Source: Agrypnia vestita (taxonomy: Eukaryota > Arthropoda > Insecta > Trichoptera > Phryganeidae). Taken from it: DNA of 64,000 nt. The stretch lies in NCBI GenBank assembly GCA_016648135.1, contig JADDOH010010916.1, positions 77,501-141,500 on the forward strand. The letters are read 5' to 3'. The notes under the pieces were generated by a model. It had not been told where the DNA came from and ran no database searches. It saw only the letters and a program-made list of their open reading frames with translations. This document shows, piece after piece, positions 44,119-57,559 of this stretch. Numbering within the stretch: position 1 is the first letter of the stretch; each line of letters begins with the position of its first letter. The translations under genes and the position numbers were made by a program.

Positions 44119-45308
44119 TAGAGCCTCCAATCTGAATATTCGAATTCCGAATATATTCGCACAGTATAATCAGAACAGTAGTTTATCTCCGGCCTGTCGG
44201 CTAGCTGTTAGCCTACTCTTGCGTTGACGCTAGGGTTGTCACTTTATTTTTACTCCCTTTCTTTTAACTCGTAGCGTCTGAGATTCCGACGCCTAAGATA
44301 GACACGAAATCCGAAAATTTATGTTATAAGTATACCTAGTTTCTGCACTTAAATTGCAAGAACGCTGATTAACATCAATGTCGACTTTTAAAAACTCACA
44401 GTCTTTGTGATAAACAATACACCTTTTTAGTAAAGCACCACAAACATAAAAATAGGCATTTTTTTTAGGAAGCGCATTTTTTTCTAAAGCGGCGGCTGCG
44501 AGCGCGAATGGCACCGAAGGCACGGCCCTTACTGCCGCCGCCTTGTGCCCCCATATTCTATGTCAATGTGTGCGTCACAGTGCGTGCGTACACGGCGCCG
44601 AGCACGCACGCACACATTCTAATGGGTAGCGGCCAGTTTGTATGAAGACGTATTACTGTTCTTAGTATACTATGATATTCGCCTGTTTTTAAGTATTCGT
44701 TATTCGAATACTTTAAAAAGTATTCGTAAAGCATTCGCTCATATTTAGATTATAAGATTTTTAATATTTTTCTAAACGAAACAAAGTTTTACGAAACCTG
44801 AAAGTCATATGTAAGCACTCATTGACTCAGGTATAAATTTTTTTCTCCAGAAATACCGCTATCGCCTACATGGAAGTCGGACATTAAAGATGTAAACGCC
44901 TTTGTGGGACATTTTTTGCATTTGTCTTTTTTTATGTCTTCTGCTTATCTTTATAGTTTAATGACAACAACCACTTATAAAACATTGTTTTGTCAACCAT
45001 GGAGTTGGCTTTCTTTGTTCTTTAGTATTTAGTTTTCATAAATACTAGAGCCGACAAAAATACTGTTTTTTTTAAATTTGTATTTCTTAATTAACATTAT
45101 TTTTCAATATATTTTTTGTTGTTTTTTAGTAACACCTTTTTTTAAATTCTCTACAATTATTGTATTATTTTTTAAATATATAGAATGTATTTATCTGTTT
45201 TTATCATCCGAAGTAAATTATTCCTTTCTTAAAAATTTTACGAATATATTCGAATATACGAATTATCGATATTCGAATTGTTGGAATCACGAATATTTGG
45301 AAGCTCTG
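44119..45308. mobile_element. Possible hAT-like element or MITE with TATTCGAATA-rich ends
   Basis: The left end TAGAGCCTCCAATCTGAATATTCG and the reverse complement of the right end CAGAGCTTCCAAATATTCG are alike over the terminal ~12 bases. Both subterminal regions, plus a central spot near 44697, are rich in ATTCGAATA words. CAGAG...-type termini are known for hAT elements. I could not find a matching 8-bp target duplication or a transposase. A 76-codon minus frame (44293-44523) starts in a GC-rich patch and is unrecognised. Confidence 0.35.
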
Positions 45309-46055
45309 GTCACTCCTCAGCTCAATGGTACCTGCATAAAAATTTACAGACAATCATTAAATTAGGAAAAAGAGTTTTATATTAATTAATTAAGATACAT
45401 TACAGAAGTCTCAAATCGTTAAAAAATTCACTCATACAAAACATCCATTTTCTAAACGATGACCTGAACCTATAGATCCATTAAATCTATTATTTATTTA
45501 CATATTTTTATATGATCGCACTACGTTCAAACACTTAATATATAAAACACGTAAATAAATATTTAAAATATATATAAATGTAAAAATACACGTTACTAAA
45601 GCGTGTCAAAGACACTTGTAATTGGGATAATGGGCATAGTCTTCATTTATAATGTTTTATTATTAGAATAGGTATCATGTACCCATTTTCCTATTAGTAT
45701 CTCTAATAAACATTTATAAAATATAATTTTAAAAAAGTCTCAGAGTCTAAGGTATTTATATGAAAAACGTGTACGGAAGTTTTTTGTACGATGGCCTAGG
45801 GCAACTTTACAATCTGTATGAGCTGCTTTAATGATAACTATGTCAGACTTCTATAATTAGTCTTCATTAAATAATAATTCGGCGGTGGAAAAATCCAGTA
45901 TTGTGTTCTTAGAACATTGTGTAACAATATTGTTAATTATTTATTATGATTGTGCTTAAGACGCATCGAGCAATGCGTTACTTTCCATTGCCAGCGCCTA
46001 AAATCAAAATTTTTTTAAGAAACAAGGTGTAAAGATTATTTAAAAATACAATTGA
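45309..46055. other. AT-rich spacer, no gene recognised
   Basis: I see nothing beyond simple AT-rich sequence. Confidence 0.4.
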
Positions 46056-46061
46056 AAAAAA

Positions 46062-46450
46062 TTGACAATCTGGCGATGTATGAGTAGGGTCTATATATCA
46101 GCTTTGATTCATAAAAGACCCCTGGGAAACCTGGGAAAGCGGCGGGTTCACTGTTACTACTGTTTTGGACATGGCATGTTTCGGAGTAAGCTACACAACC
46201 TGGGGCTCACCGAGTCACCTTGGTGCATCTGTAATCGCGTGATCCAGACTCCGGAGCACATCCTCAGGGTATGAGGTGATGAGGGATACACGGAATATGA
46301 TGCTAGAGGGACTGGAAGGGGCATCGTTCTCCACGGAACCTCATCAAAGATTTAAGGAACCTCGGACTCTTTAGGAAGTTCGTCCAGACGTGGGTGTCGC
46401 GTTGGGAACTGCTTCGTGGGTGATCTGATGATAGGACCGTAAACTGTTGG
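46062..46450 (+). pseudogene. C-terminal region of an R1/Jockey-type non-LTR ORF2
   Basis: The frame at 46062-46274 ends with GHGMFRSKLHNLGLTESPWCICNRV followed by TPEHILR. This matches the SGHG.F...L...GL...C.C......T.EH.L..C motif after the RNase H-like region of R1/Jockey-clade ORF2 proteins. Beyond a stop the homology seems to continue in another frame (FKNLGLFRKFVQTWVSRWELLRG, near 46335-46425). It is broken and truncated. It ends less than 200 bp from the inner edge of the right palindrome arm. Confidence 0.7.
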
Positions 46451-46699
46451 TGTCAGGTGACTGAACTCGCCCATATTTTTTCCTTTTCGTCCTTTCCCTA
46501 AGGGAGTGAATTGTTTCTCCCTCCAAGTCCCCACGCTGTCCCTTTCCCACTAAGCCCGTTGATCTTCTTGGCGTTTGTTTTTATAACATGTTCTGTAAAA
46601 TATTTACCTTAATTTTATTTTATTAAGGATTTTTAATGAAAATTATATTTTTATGGGTTAATTTTTTATTTTTTGAATTCTCTAATTTCATCTTGCCAT

Positions 46700-46880
46700 T
46701 TTCATTTATATTATTATAACTTTCGGTTTAATACTTCCTTGTCGATAAGATATTCTGATACTCTTGAAACTTGAGTAGTTAAATTATAATTTTATATTTA
46801 ACTCACGTATAGATAGATATCCGTCCTTACGTTTTTCATCCAATTTATATATCATTATGAATAATCTCCAAAACGAAAAT
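46700..46880 (+). repeat. Dispersed repeat family, copy A (right arm)
   Basis: Mirror of 28560-28740; CGATAAGATATTCTGATAC...TTTTTCATCCAATTTATA. Confidence 0.65.
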
Positions 46881-48199
46881 TCATTAACAGGTTATAAGAT
46901 TTGATAGAAGTTTTTTCTCGCAAACCTAATATTCAAAACCCTTTCATTAAAAATATAAAGCTACTTTAAATAACTTTTGACCTCACATCACCTTTATTTA
47001 TGAACTTGCTTTACCTAAAAAAAGTAAAATCCGATACATCAAAAAATATACCGATTAGTTAATTTTGACTTTTCAATATTATTTTACAACCAGGTGATTA
47101 ATTAAATGGTACCTTTACCGCTATAATTTAAGACCATTTCTCTCAAATAAATACGGTGTGATGTGCAGTAGGTGTTACAGCACACGCCAAGTCGCGAACG
47201 CGAACTGTTTCAGATTGGCACTACACGATTTGACAATTAGGCACCACGGTCAATAGTTACCGAGAGCTACAATTTCAGGAATACTATTTTACGATATGTA
47301 GGTACCTAGCGCATTGAATTTTTAAAATTATAGATTAAGAAGGGCATAATTGAAGAATACGGTATTATTTACGATATTTGCAAGGGTGGGTTTCCGGTAT
47401 TTTTGAGTGCCCTGATTTCAAAAATGAAATAAAATTAGTTGTGGCATATAATTAAATGAATTAAATTAGTTAATCACCACTTAATTTTTGGTAAAAACCA
47501 ACCGGTTTCGGAAACAACGTTCCTTCGTCGGGGTATACTTAATACTAAATAAACTTTACAAATTATGAACAATCATACCTCGGTATCAAGTGTCCAAATG
47601 GCGGTAAATAGTGGGGGGGGGGGGGTGCGAAAGAAATATGATTAATATGTTTTTTTGTTTCAATTGAAAAATTTTTTTGATCTGTTATTTTTCTGATCGC
47701 TTAACGGAGATTTAAATTAATACCAAGAAAACTAAAATGATTTTGGGTAGTGGTAAAATTGAATTTTGGTATGTTGAGTGTGTCTCTAAATCTTGTAGAT
47801 TGAAAATTATGTATTCCATGGGTTCAGGCGTGGGAGTGACTTTTTACCAACATTAAGGTCAGCACTATTGTATTGTGTATACGGCACATTCTTGTGATGG
47901 GAGAAAAATAACCAACATTAGAATGCTGGCTTATTCTAACGAACTCCGGGTTTCTTAAGCCGTCAGATAAAGAAATATAATCAATAATTGTTCCACTGAG
48001 AATCTTGTGAAGCACAACAAAATCGTATATATTCCATCGGAACTCCAGTTAGTGCATCGTGAAAAAGCCAAGTCGATCCTCGTAGCTGTGAAGATTTCTG
48101 AGGGTGGTGACCAGCTCCGTAGAACAAAACCCGAAGAAACACACTTTCAAATCTTGCAACGTGTGTTGTATACTAAGGTAACCAAATAACTGACATTTT

Positions 48200-48285
48200 G
48201 GGGTATTCTGCCTTATATTGCAAACCCATACATAGTAGCAACACTCCCAGATAACACATGGGATCCGAAAACTCGGCCAGAAAGG
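48200..48285 (+). repeat. Dispersed 'GGATCCGAAAACTCGG' motif copy (right arm)
   Basis: Mirror of 27160-27245, with one-base changes (GATAACACATGGG against GATTACACATGGG). Confidence 0.5.
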
Positions 48286-48865
48286 TCATACAACCTTAAC
48301 CAGAACTCTAAACAAAAGATCAAAATAATGATAAAGTTTTCATCTGAATAAAATAATGATGGTCAAGCATTGAGCGCATTTTATTTTCTTTTGTTTAACT
48401 TTTTACTGCGCTGTATTCCCCAAGGCAGTAAAATGTTTGCCTCGTTATTTTTCACACCTTTTTATTGGCCGGATGTTCTTTTTGACGTTTCGCTATAAAA
48501 CAAAATGTAGCCTTTCATCACAGTGAAAAGAAAGAAAACTTTCTGACACACTGTTCTTAAGGTTTCTAATGTCAAGAAATAGTAAGGTGGACGCAGATCG
48601 GCAAAAAAAGACAATTAAATAATAAAAATTAACTTAATAATGACATTAAATGCAAAATAACAAAATTTTGTATCACATTTAAAGCAGTCTTAGTACTGGT
48701 AAAATGTGTGTGAATACTCATGAAAAAAATATATTTGGATGATATTGGCCTAGTATTGTTTTTATAATTAAGAATTAAATACTTAAAACAATGATTTATA
48801 CACAACATTTTATTCCACTAATTTGAGTTATATAAGCCTAAGCGCTTTCGATGGACACACTCTGA

Positions 48866-48869
48866 CGGT
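48866..48869. other. Empty target site for the 3.4-kb left-arm insertion
   Basis: The right arm reads CTCTGACGGTACGGTATTGC without interruption. CGGT here is the reverse complement of the ACCG that is duplicated around 23185-26589 in the left arm. Confidence 0.92.
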
Positions 48870-49054
48870 ACGGTATTGCAAGCCAATACTTAACCTCATA
48901 TTCCACATAATGAAACAACGCTTAATTTATTAATTAAATACTTTACACTAACCAATAATTTGTTGAATTATTAACATGTTTCTGGGACATAGGTTAAAAT
49001 CCCATTCATCCTTCCATCTTTGAAAATCTAAGTAAATAAATAAATAAAGTTTGT

Positions 49055-49099
49055 TGGTATAGTGGTCATGACGCAACTGGTGATTGGTGGTTCGAGCCC
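49055..49099 (+). tRNA. Truncated tRNA-like sequence (right arm)
   Basis: A box TGGTATAGTGG (49055-49065) and B box GGTTCGAGCCC (49089-49099), spaced 34 bases start to start instead of about 44. Mirror of 22951-22995; not a functional tRNA. Confidence 0.45.
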
Positions 49100-49289
49100 C
49101 ATTCCAAGTCCAGCAAGTAAGTCCTATTTTAATTGCACAAGCGTTTAGCTTAATTTGAAAATAGTATGAATATTGATAAGTGTTCGCCTCTATATTTAAA
49201 AAAAATAATGAAGATGTAATGTTTATGTATATGTTTATGTCAATTTATATATTGCCGTTTTTTAGTGCCGTTTTTGCGTAAGAGACGCT

Positions 49290-49576
49290 TCAAGAGCGCT
49301 TTACGAGTGCGACATACCGAAAAAATAAGTTTTTAGGCTCTTCTTGAAGAGTTCCTGGTTCTACATAGATCGCAACACGGAGGCAGCTGATTCAACATAG
49401 CTGGGCCCGCAGTGCTGAAAGCACGTTCCGCAAACTCGGTGGCTCCAGGTCTCCTTGGTACTACCAGCCTGCAGAGTGCCTCCAATATAGCTGACCGCAG
49501 TGTGAGCCGTCTTCCAGTGATATTCTCTGGGATACAGAGGTCGATCAAATATTGTGGTGCTTTTCTTTGAAAACAA
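49290..49576 (-). pseudogene. Non-LTR RT tail (right arm)
   Basis: Mirror of 22474-22760; the AERAFSTAGPAMLNQLPP tail and the frameshift before QELFKKSLKTYFFG are the same. Confidence 0.8.
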
Positions 49577-51739
49577 GTTGTGAAAACAAGTTTAATAAGT
49601 AATTATTAGCAAAATGAACCTGGTCATTGATAGTATTTAATTATAGTATAATCCAACTGTTATACCATGTTATTTTTTGAACATTTGCAAAACCTTATTA
49701 ATATTAAAAAAATGTTTGTTTCCAAAACATGATTAGAAAATTCAGAAAAGTTATTGCCTATTTATTAATCATCTTAATTTTGAAAACAGAATTAAGTAGC
49801 ACAATTAAAGTATGCAGCAGTAAAATAAACAAATATTTCTGGAGAAGCTCGCTGCCGTCTTCGCGCGTCATAGCGGTAGTTGAGTCGTGCCGACGCTAGA
49901 TGGCGACGTGTACTTTCATCCAATGTTAATGTCATTTGCGATGAAGCCGGTCCAATTATTGATTTAATAAATTAACATTAGTTAGTCACAACATTACATA
50001 ACTTAAGGGGCAAAATTATCGTAACCCGGATTAAGTTCGTGACTTGAACAAACATTGATCTTCAGTTAAGTAACTTTGTTGTAAATTAATGTGCTTAAGG
50101 GGAAAATAAATAACAAGCAGTAATTTAATTAATATTACACAACGAGCAGCATCCAGCGCCTCTTGTACAACTTATGCTGTAACAGAACTGAAGCGAGCCG
50201 TGTGATCGGATTTTCCCTTCATTGTTGTCAATTACTTTGGAACTTCCAAACAATTCATCTGAGATAAGGAACACGCTTCCACAATTTAATAAGCAGGGAA
50301 TTATAATAAATATTGTTATAAATGTAAACTTATCTATAAAATAGTTTAAAATTGAAAATAATAATTTTCAGGCGTATTCTAGTGTATACGTCAAATGATT
50401 CGGAAAGATATCATACGTTTATACCTATCTCAAAAGCAATATTGCTTAATATTCAACTTTCAAAAAAAATTAGAGGCATCATTAATCATTACCAGCTGAG
50501 AAATTTATGTAAACTATTTCATGGTAAGGACCACAGATGTCTCTAGCATATTCCGTTCAAATATTTGAAAGAATACAGATAAGGAACTGTATTCTTTCTA
50601 AAATAATGTTAATATAATATCATATATTAATTTATAGATAAAAAAAATACTTGTGTAAGACCACTTTTGAGTTTAATTTATACAGGACTAGTTTCGAGAG
50701 CCAAAGATGCTCCTATCTTATAGGTGAAAGTATTAACAAGAAGTTTTGAAGTGCTCAGCCAATGCCGATTTTTTCTGGATGGCCGAGTTTTCTCTTTTAT
50801 GCTCGTAAACAGATGGTTAACACCTTGATTTTGGTGCGGTATTGCAAGCCAATACATAACCTTAACTTTAACATATACTCATCAGATTTGATAATGGTCC
50901 CTGAAATGGGATCTGAAACGTCGAACAGAGAGGTCAGATATATATTACAGAAAACCACACATAAGATTCAATTTACTACGCCTTAAGCACAAACTTAGTG
51001 AATCTTTCTAATTGGTTTAAGAAATGTACACTATGTCCTTATATTGTAATGATCTCATATTAAAATTTAAAGATTTCTTAATAAATAAAATAAACATTAA
51101 AATAGTTCAAAACAATTATTTGTACCTCATAAAGATTGAATTTTAAGACTTCAATTTAATTAGCAGAGTTGCGAAATCCCTAGTAATCTGTTCGCCCCAA
51201 TAGGACTACCTAATCTCTAATTCCATCAAAAAATAGACCAACAAATACATCAACCGCGGGCTGGCTTCAGCCGAACCAAAAAATTGGGCTTTCATTGTTT
51301 GATTTTTACCGCTGCTGGTCAGGGAAGCCAATTAAATTGGTACAGCTTTGTGAAGGTCCATAAAGCAATCTCTATTTGCCGATCGTTTACTAGGGGTCCA
51401 TGTTGGTGGGCAGTTCGTTTCCGTTCTCCGATTGTATAAAGGGATTTCAAATTCTATATAATTTTATGGGCATGATTAATGTCTGGAGTGATCATAAAAA
51501 ATGGAATAGTTCATTTTATTTGGAGGGATAATCTAGCTTCGCAGACAGACATAATATTCCCTTTGATAAAAAATTATTATATAATATATTAGTATTACTA
51601 TACTATTCCTTATAAATATTACTTTTGTTAATTGTAACTGTTTACATTTTTATACTAATCATTGTTTAAACACTAACTTATTTTATTTAAGTGCTTTTTT
51701 AATTGTTCATTTATTTTAAATATATAATCTATTTTTGAT

Positions 51740-52085
51740 GTGTAACATCTTTCCTCCCGCTTACCTGCAATCTGTGGCAGTGATTTTGTGAAAAATGACG
51801 GAAATTCGTAACAGGAAATAAGACACCGGGGAAGCGCGCGCAACTTTATTTGGTCAATGTGCGCGCGCAGAGCTCACACGATGGAGAAAAATCATCGTTT
51901 ATAAACGAATCAATGTCCAGCAAGTGCCATCGCAGCGAAGACGCACACTTCCAACAGCCAGCCCTTCTGATTTTGTATATATGTTACGTGGCTAGTGTCA
52001 AGTGTGTGGATGTTATAACATTGATATATTTTGGCTTATATCTTCGAAACTATCCAATAAATACATTTTTTCATAAATGTTAATA
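51740..52085 (-). other. GC-richer patch (right arm)
   Basis: Mirror of 19938-20280; GAAGCGCGCGCAAC and GTGCGCGCGCAGAG are slightly changed relative to the left arm (GCGCGTGCAGAG there). Confidence 0.3.
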
Positions 52086-53765
52086 ATAACTACCCTTAAT
52101 GATTCAAATTCTTAATTTAATTTATATGATTATTTTTAAATATTTATTCAAAGTTTTCATACAATATATATGGTGACACACTACCGCCATCTATGAAAAT
52201 AAATAAAAACCTATAATTGACCAAACACATTTCTAAACAAAATGCCTGTTGTAGATATATACGGTACCTACCTAGTGCGGAAATATTCAATAATAATTAA
52301 ATGCACATACATTATCTTTTTACTTGTATTTACTAATTAATAAATATATAGGTAGGTATTAGATTTTTTAAATTTTGATGTTAATTTCTGTTGTTGCTCT
52401 ATTGATATTTATAATTGTGAGATGTTAAATATTACACATCATATGCGATTACTGTAAGGCTCGCTCGTTTTTTTTTCTTTTTAGTACACTTAAAAATAAG
52501 CGTGGTTTAAAAAATCATGTACATTATATTATAATTTTTCATTTAATCTATCCGCCGAATTTACACGGACGTATTTGTGTTACCGTGCATGAAAATATAT
52601 CAAGTATGTACACGTGGAATTAACAATTTGTTGCCCTGCTAAGCTAATTTTGTTTGAAAATATATACGGTGGCGATACAGAAGGCAGTAACGCCCAACAC
52701 CGCTCATTACGGGCATTTCGGATTGGCTGGGGTAAACCGAGAATTAGTACGGGAATGTTTTACTTCTGCGTCCGTCGCATGTTCAGGCTGTATGGAATAC
52801 AGTGACGGCGTGTGGTTTGAAAACTAAACCATCAATATTTTTTATAAATTGAATCTTTTTCGGACAAAAGGCATGATTACAAATTGTGAAATAATCTTCC
52901 ATAATATATGTATACATCTACTATTACCGAAAATAATATTATTTAAGTAATAAACTAAGTTTTTACGCAAATAATTGCATTTTCATCCATATATTTTTAA
53001 TTTTACGCGAAAACGCCCGCAGGTGTAATGGCGACAATGGCGTATACGTGACGTCAAGCCTATGTGAACATTGCATTGTGTGTATGACAACAGTTAATGA
53101 AACACGGTAATGGTTATATGGACGTAACGTCATTCGCTCTGATCGGTGTTTCTGTTAAAATGGCCGATTGCATAATTTTATAATTATATATTATTGAAAA
53201 GCTTATTGATGTCAATGTGTATATTAAAACTGGAACATGTTTAAGTATCCTTTCAAGATATTTTCTTCTCTAAAATCACATATTATTTAATTCGTTAATA
53301 CTGTTATCATGCCTATTACTGGTGTCTATAAAAGGAACATTTCGAGAACAGCCAATTTTATCGGAATATATTGTAACGTGATAAAAGCATTAACGCAGTG
53401 TGTGAACCCTGGTAAATTAAATTTCACTTGGAACAACATTATGGAAGCATCTTAAACGGTCTACAAAAATCTACAATTATCTACAACATTTGCTAAACGT
53501 CTACAAAAAATTAGAATACCCGTCAACCTTCTCCCATATACTAGAATAATTTTGACATTTCTATAAAACCTGAACGGATCATTATGAAATTCGTATGGTT
53601 TCTATTATATAAAATTCTAGCATATTCTTATCCTATTGCAAAAGGTGTAATGATGTTTTAATGTTGATTAATGAGAAATTCTTTAACATTACTTATACAC
53701 TGGATGACATGCAAAGCATGCAAAACATGGAAAGCAAAAAAATGGAATTGTCGTTTAAAACTATT

Positions 53766-54074
53766 AGATTGAGAGCCAGCGAACGCACGACTAAGGTTAT
53801 AGTATCAAACCTGAATTATTCTCTGTAGATGAACACTATAGCTGGTAAAAATGTTTGGATATTATAACATTTGAGTTCGGCGAATTAAGGCAATACAGGT
53901 TATATAGGGTTAAAACAATGAGCATGTAAAATGTATTTCCTGTTATCTGCCGAAATCCCCCAAACTCAAATATCATTATATACAAACATTCTTACCAATT
54001 ATAGTATACATCTACAGAATATATTTCAGCTTTGATACTTTAACTTAAGTCCAGCGGCCGCCGGCTCCTAATCT
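53766..54074. repeat. Foldback element (right arm)
   Basis: Mirror of 17943-18250 with a few substitutions in each half. Confidence 0.8.
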
Positions 54075-54833
54075 ATATGGTTGAGAGGACCAGTAAAAAT
54101 TAGGTGTTTTTTTCCGAGTATCGTTTTCTGAGATTATTGAACTTTTATAACAGTCTGATTCTATGGGATTTTTTAGTATTGTACTTACTTAAAGCAATAA
54201 TATTTTTTAATTTTACATTATTTATTTTTATACCTCACCATAATTTTTTCTCCCCCTCGCTAGGCCGCCACTGCCATTTGGGAGGGGCTGGGCGTCTCCC
54301 TGTTTTAATGATACACGATATGCGGTGATATCCTACGTAGTAATTAAGTCATTGTATGATACCTGCACTTATGTTTGTAAAATATATGCTTCCTTTTTCA
54401 TCTTTTCGAATAGTCGTACTCGCTACCGTAACTTCCTGTAATCAGAGCAGAACCGGTAGACGAGGAAATGTTTTTTTGGACATTTATATTTATTTATTTA
54501 TATTTGACATACAGAAAGATAACATGTTTAAGAATATGTCTTAACTATATAAAATATGAATATTTTGAGTATGCTCAAAATTTTCAAAAATACAGTACTG
54601 GATTAATCCAAAGATTATGTTATATATATAAATAAAAATTAATAAGAATCTCATATACACACATATAAGATATTACTTTAAAAACTTTTATAAAAAATAT
54701 AGATATCTCATTATTAATAGTGACATCTGTATTGTATTACGGAAATGACAAATCTTTCGACTTTTGAAAATACAACTCTTATACGAAACAAATTGTGCAA
54801 GTTAAACTTATAAACAACTTCTTAATATGATAA

Positions 54834-54904
54834 GACTACCCATGATAAGACTACCACATCTATCAAACAAAATTTGATAGATGTGGTAGTCTTACCATGG
54901 GTGG
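54834..54904. repeat. Hairpin, longer version (right arm)
   Basis: Mirror of 17142-17204 but with an extra 10 bases, so the GATAAGACTACC unit occurs twice on one side. Confidence 0.75.
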
Positions 54905-55099
54905 AATTGTGAACGTCATATAGGTTGTGAGCCCTATAAATATCCAAAAAGACTATCATACCTACTTTCCCTTATAAACATTTAACTTTGTCTCTATGGA
55001 ACATCTATAATGTATCTTGATTATATCAATTTAAGCATTATTGTTTGCGCGTAAGACTTTTACTTGTTACACTTCATTGGCCTCGAAATTTATGTGATA

Positions 55100-55340
55100 A
55101 TACTAGACACATAATACTAGACAAGCGTTACGAAACCTTGACGAAATACCAAAAACTAAGACAACACATGGACAGAAAAATTACTCATACATAGCGCCTA
55201 AAATATTTAACATATTTAAAACAGACTTCCCGAAAATCAGAATATACTCAATTAATAAAATAAAAGCTTTAGCAAACAACTGGCTTACCTCCAAAGGTAG
55301 AACAACAACTGAAAATTTACTTACTGTAATTGTATAATAA
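55100..55340 (+). pseudogene. CR1/Jockey-like RT tail (right arm)
   Basis: Mirror of 16703-16990. It carries extra lesions, including a stop after the NYSY motif (TACATAGCG in place of TACGGCCT), so decay has continued after duplication. Confidence 0.6.
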
Positions 55341-55989
55341 TGTTTATAAATAAAAATATATACCTATATAAATAAATAAATTAATTAAGGAAAATAAAAA
55401 ATAATCTTAAGCAAAACATCAACCCTTTTTACATTAAACAATTATTCTACACATTTCTATTCTATTCTACACACACACTTGGACTTTTGACTCACTCAAC
55501 TTTCACTAACATTGCACTTGATACTTTGTAGATACATAATTACTACCTTATGAAAATAATTATTACTGACGAATTCAAAAAAATATTATAATTGTGTTCT
55601 ATAACGCCACTCTGGGACAGGCGTAGCCTAGTAGAGTGGCATAATCCACAAATTTAACCAAAAAAAAGTGTAATTTATCTTATATTTTTATTGTTAAATT
55701 AGTATTAAGTACCTATATTTGTAAACAAGGATTTTTTGAAATAAAAAATAAATAAAAAATAAAAAAAATAAAAATAAATTAACGCACACATTAAATTTAT
55801 TTTATGATTTTTTGTACTGCTATTGCTCTATGTATTATAAATTTTTCATTGTACTTTGATTTTATACTAGAATAATTTCATTATTTATCAGGATCATCAA
55901 TAAATCGTTAAAAACTGGATATTTAAAAATAAAAATGATAAATAAAATATATAAATCATAAAACAAAAATACTAAAAAATAACTTCTTC

Positions 55990-56197
55990 AAAAAACTAAC
56001 TAACTAACTAACCATCACGCCGTTTCCCTGCAGGGGTAGGCAGAGAGGATTGAACGCCACACTCTTCTATCCTGGCACACCACTTTTGCTTCGGCCACAT
56101 TCATACATCTTCTCATACACGTTCTACGATTGTTGCGGCTTTTAACAGGGCCATCCTCAAATACTTGTAGTACCTGATCATGCCAGGTCTTTCGCGG
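55990..56197 (-). mobile_element. LINE 3' end with (TTAG)n tail, right arm only
   Basis: The 208-bp insertion replaces about 9 bases (GCGTATATT) present at 16040-16048 in the left arm. The minus strand encodes ...WHDQVLQVFEDGPVKSRNN..., then CMRRCMNVAEAK, WRSILSAYPC and a stop before TTAGTTAGTTAGTTAG. It is the same family as 4510-4735. Severe 5' truncation plus a small target deletion fit target-primed reverse transcription after the arms separated. Confidence 0.85.
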
Positions 56198-56459
56198 AAA
56201 ATTACTTTGTGGTAACATTTTATACGATTATAATTAAAACAATTAAATTTGTTTCAACCACTACTTTATTTATACTAAGTAAATTACAATAAAAATACAT
56301 ATTTGTATTTAATTATTCATTGTTTTAATTATAATCGAATAAAATTTAAGTTTGAAAAAAGGAGAATCAAACCCCATTCATTTTATTATGTCAAACTGAA
56401 CAAAAATAAGGAAAAAGTAGTTAAATAGGGGCAACAGCAGAATTCTAACCGCATTCTTA

Positions 56460-56535
56460 ATATAAATGGACCTGATGGTGAACCTTGCAAATGGATCCGA
56501 AACGTCGGCCAGAAAGTTCTTAGAAACACGATTGG
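56460..56535 (+). repeat. Dispersed 'GGATCCGAAACGTCGG' motif copy (right arm)
   Basis: Mirror of 15640-15735. Confidence 0.55.
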
Positions 56536-57288
56536 ACATCCCAGCAAACTCAAACTAGAAAATTCTGAACGGCCATGAAAACTTAAAAATATTTTTGAGT
56601 AAGTACATCTTATGTTCCGTCTCGAAAAAAACCGGTACTGGGGAACATTGCATGTCTGTCACGGAGGAGTTTTACGGAAAAGACATAACACAGATATTTA
56701 AAAAAAAAATTAAAAATTGCCTAGTTAAGTATACAGAGTTGTTCTTTAGATACATATCTAGCAATGAAAAATTAGATGAGTCAAAAAATAAAATAAAATG
56801 CGACTATTTTTTTAATTTTTTGAAAAAGAATAAATGATAAGATTTTTTTTTAATTTTGCAAGATACAACGACATAAGTCAACTTGATTCAACGTTCTTGC
56901 ACAAAAAAAACTAATGGCGCAAAATATTAGACATATTTCATAAACAAACGAAATTCAAAAATTTTGTTTGGCTTTCCTGAAAGACCTGCATTTGTTCGGT
57001 TGTTCCTTTCGTTCACACTTATAGTTTAATATGTGCCTCCGTATAAAAATACAGATAAATAATCACGCATTAAAAATCATGCAATTTCTGCCTCCATTGA
57101 CTCTCTCAGGGTGGTGTAATCCCTTAAACGAGAGCGAAATGTTCATTAAATTGTACGGCGGGTTGCGATTGTAATTTTTTGACGGGTGTCAAATACCCCA
57201 ACATCCTTACTCCTTATTGCTCCACGTCTGTCTGGAGTCCGCGGCGGAAATACATCCTGATTTAGTTTGCGAGAAAAGTTAATCCAAT

Positions 57289-57474
57289 ATGTCTGGCCAC
57301 AAACAGGGCCTGATCCGCGCTCCGTGCGGGGCGTTGATTAAGAATAATGTTCTGGAAGTTTTCATCCACAAATCTGAGTTCTGGCGGTACATGCAGCATA
57401 CGGAATCAGAGAAAACAAGCCGGAAAAGAGACAAACGTCTCTTTTTTACAATAATTGGTAACGTATTTCTGTAA
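57289..57474 (+). other. Unrecognised 61-codon frame (right arm)
   Basis: Mirror of 14710-14895; one residue differs (VFIHKS against VSIHKS). No domain recognised. Confidence 0.2.
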
Positions 57475-57559
57475 ACAGAATCCAACCCACACATAAAAAA
57501 TACGTTTACAACTCTATGAAGAATAGGAGGAACACTCAAAATATGCAGGAACATAATCA

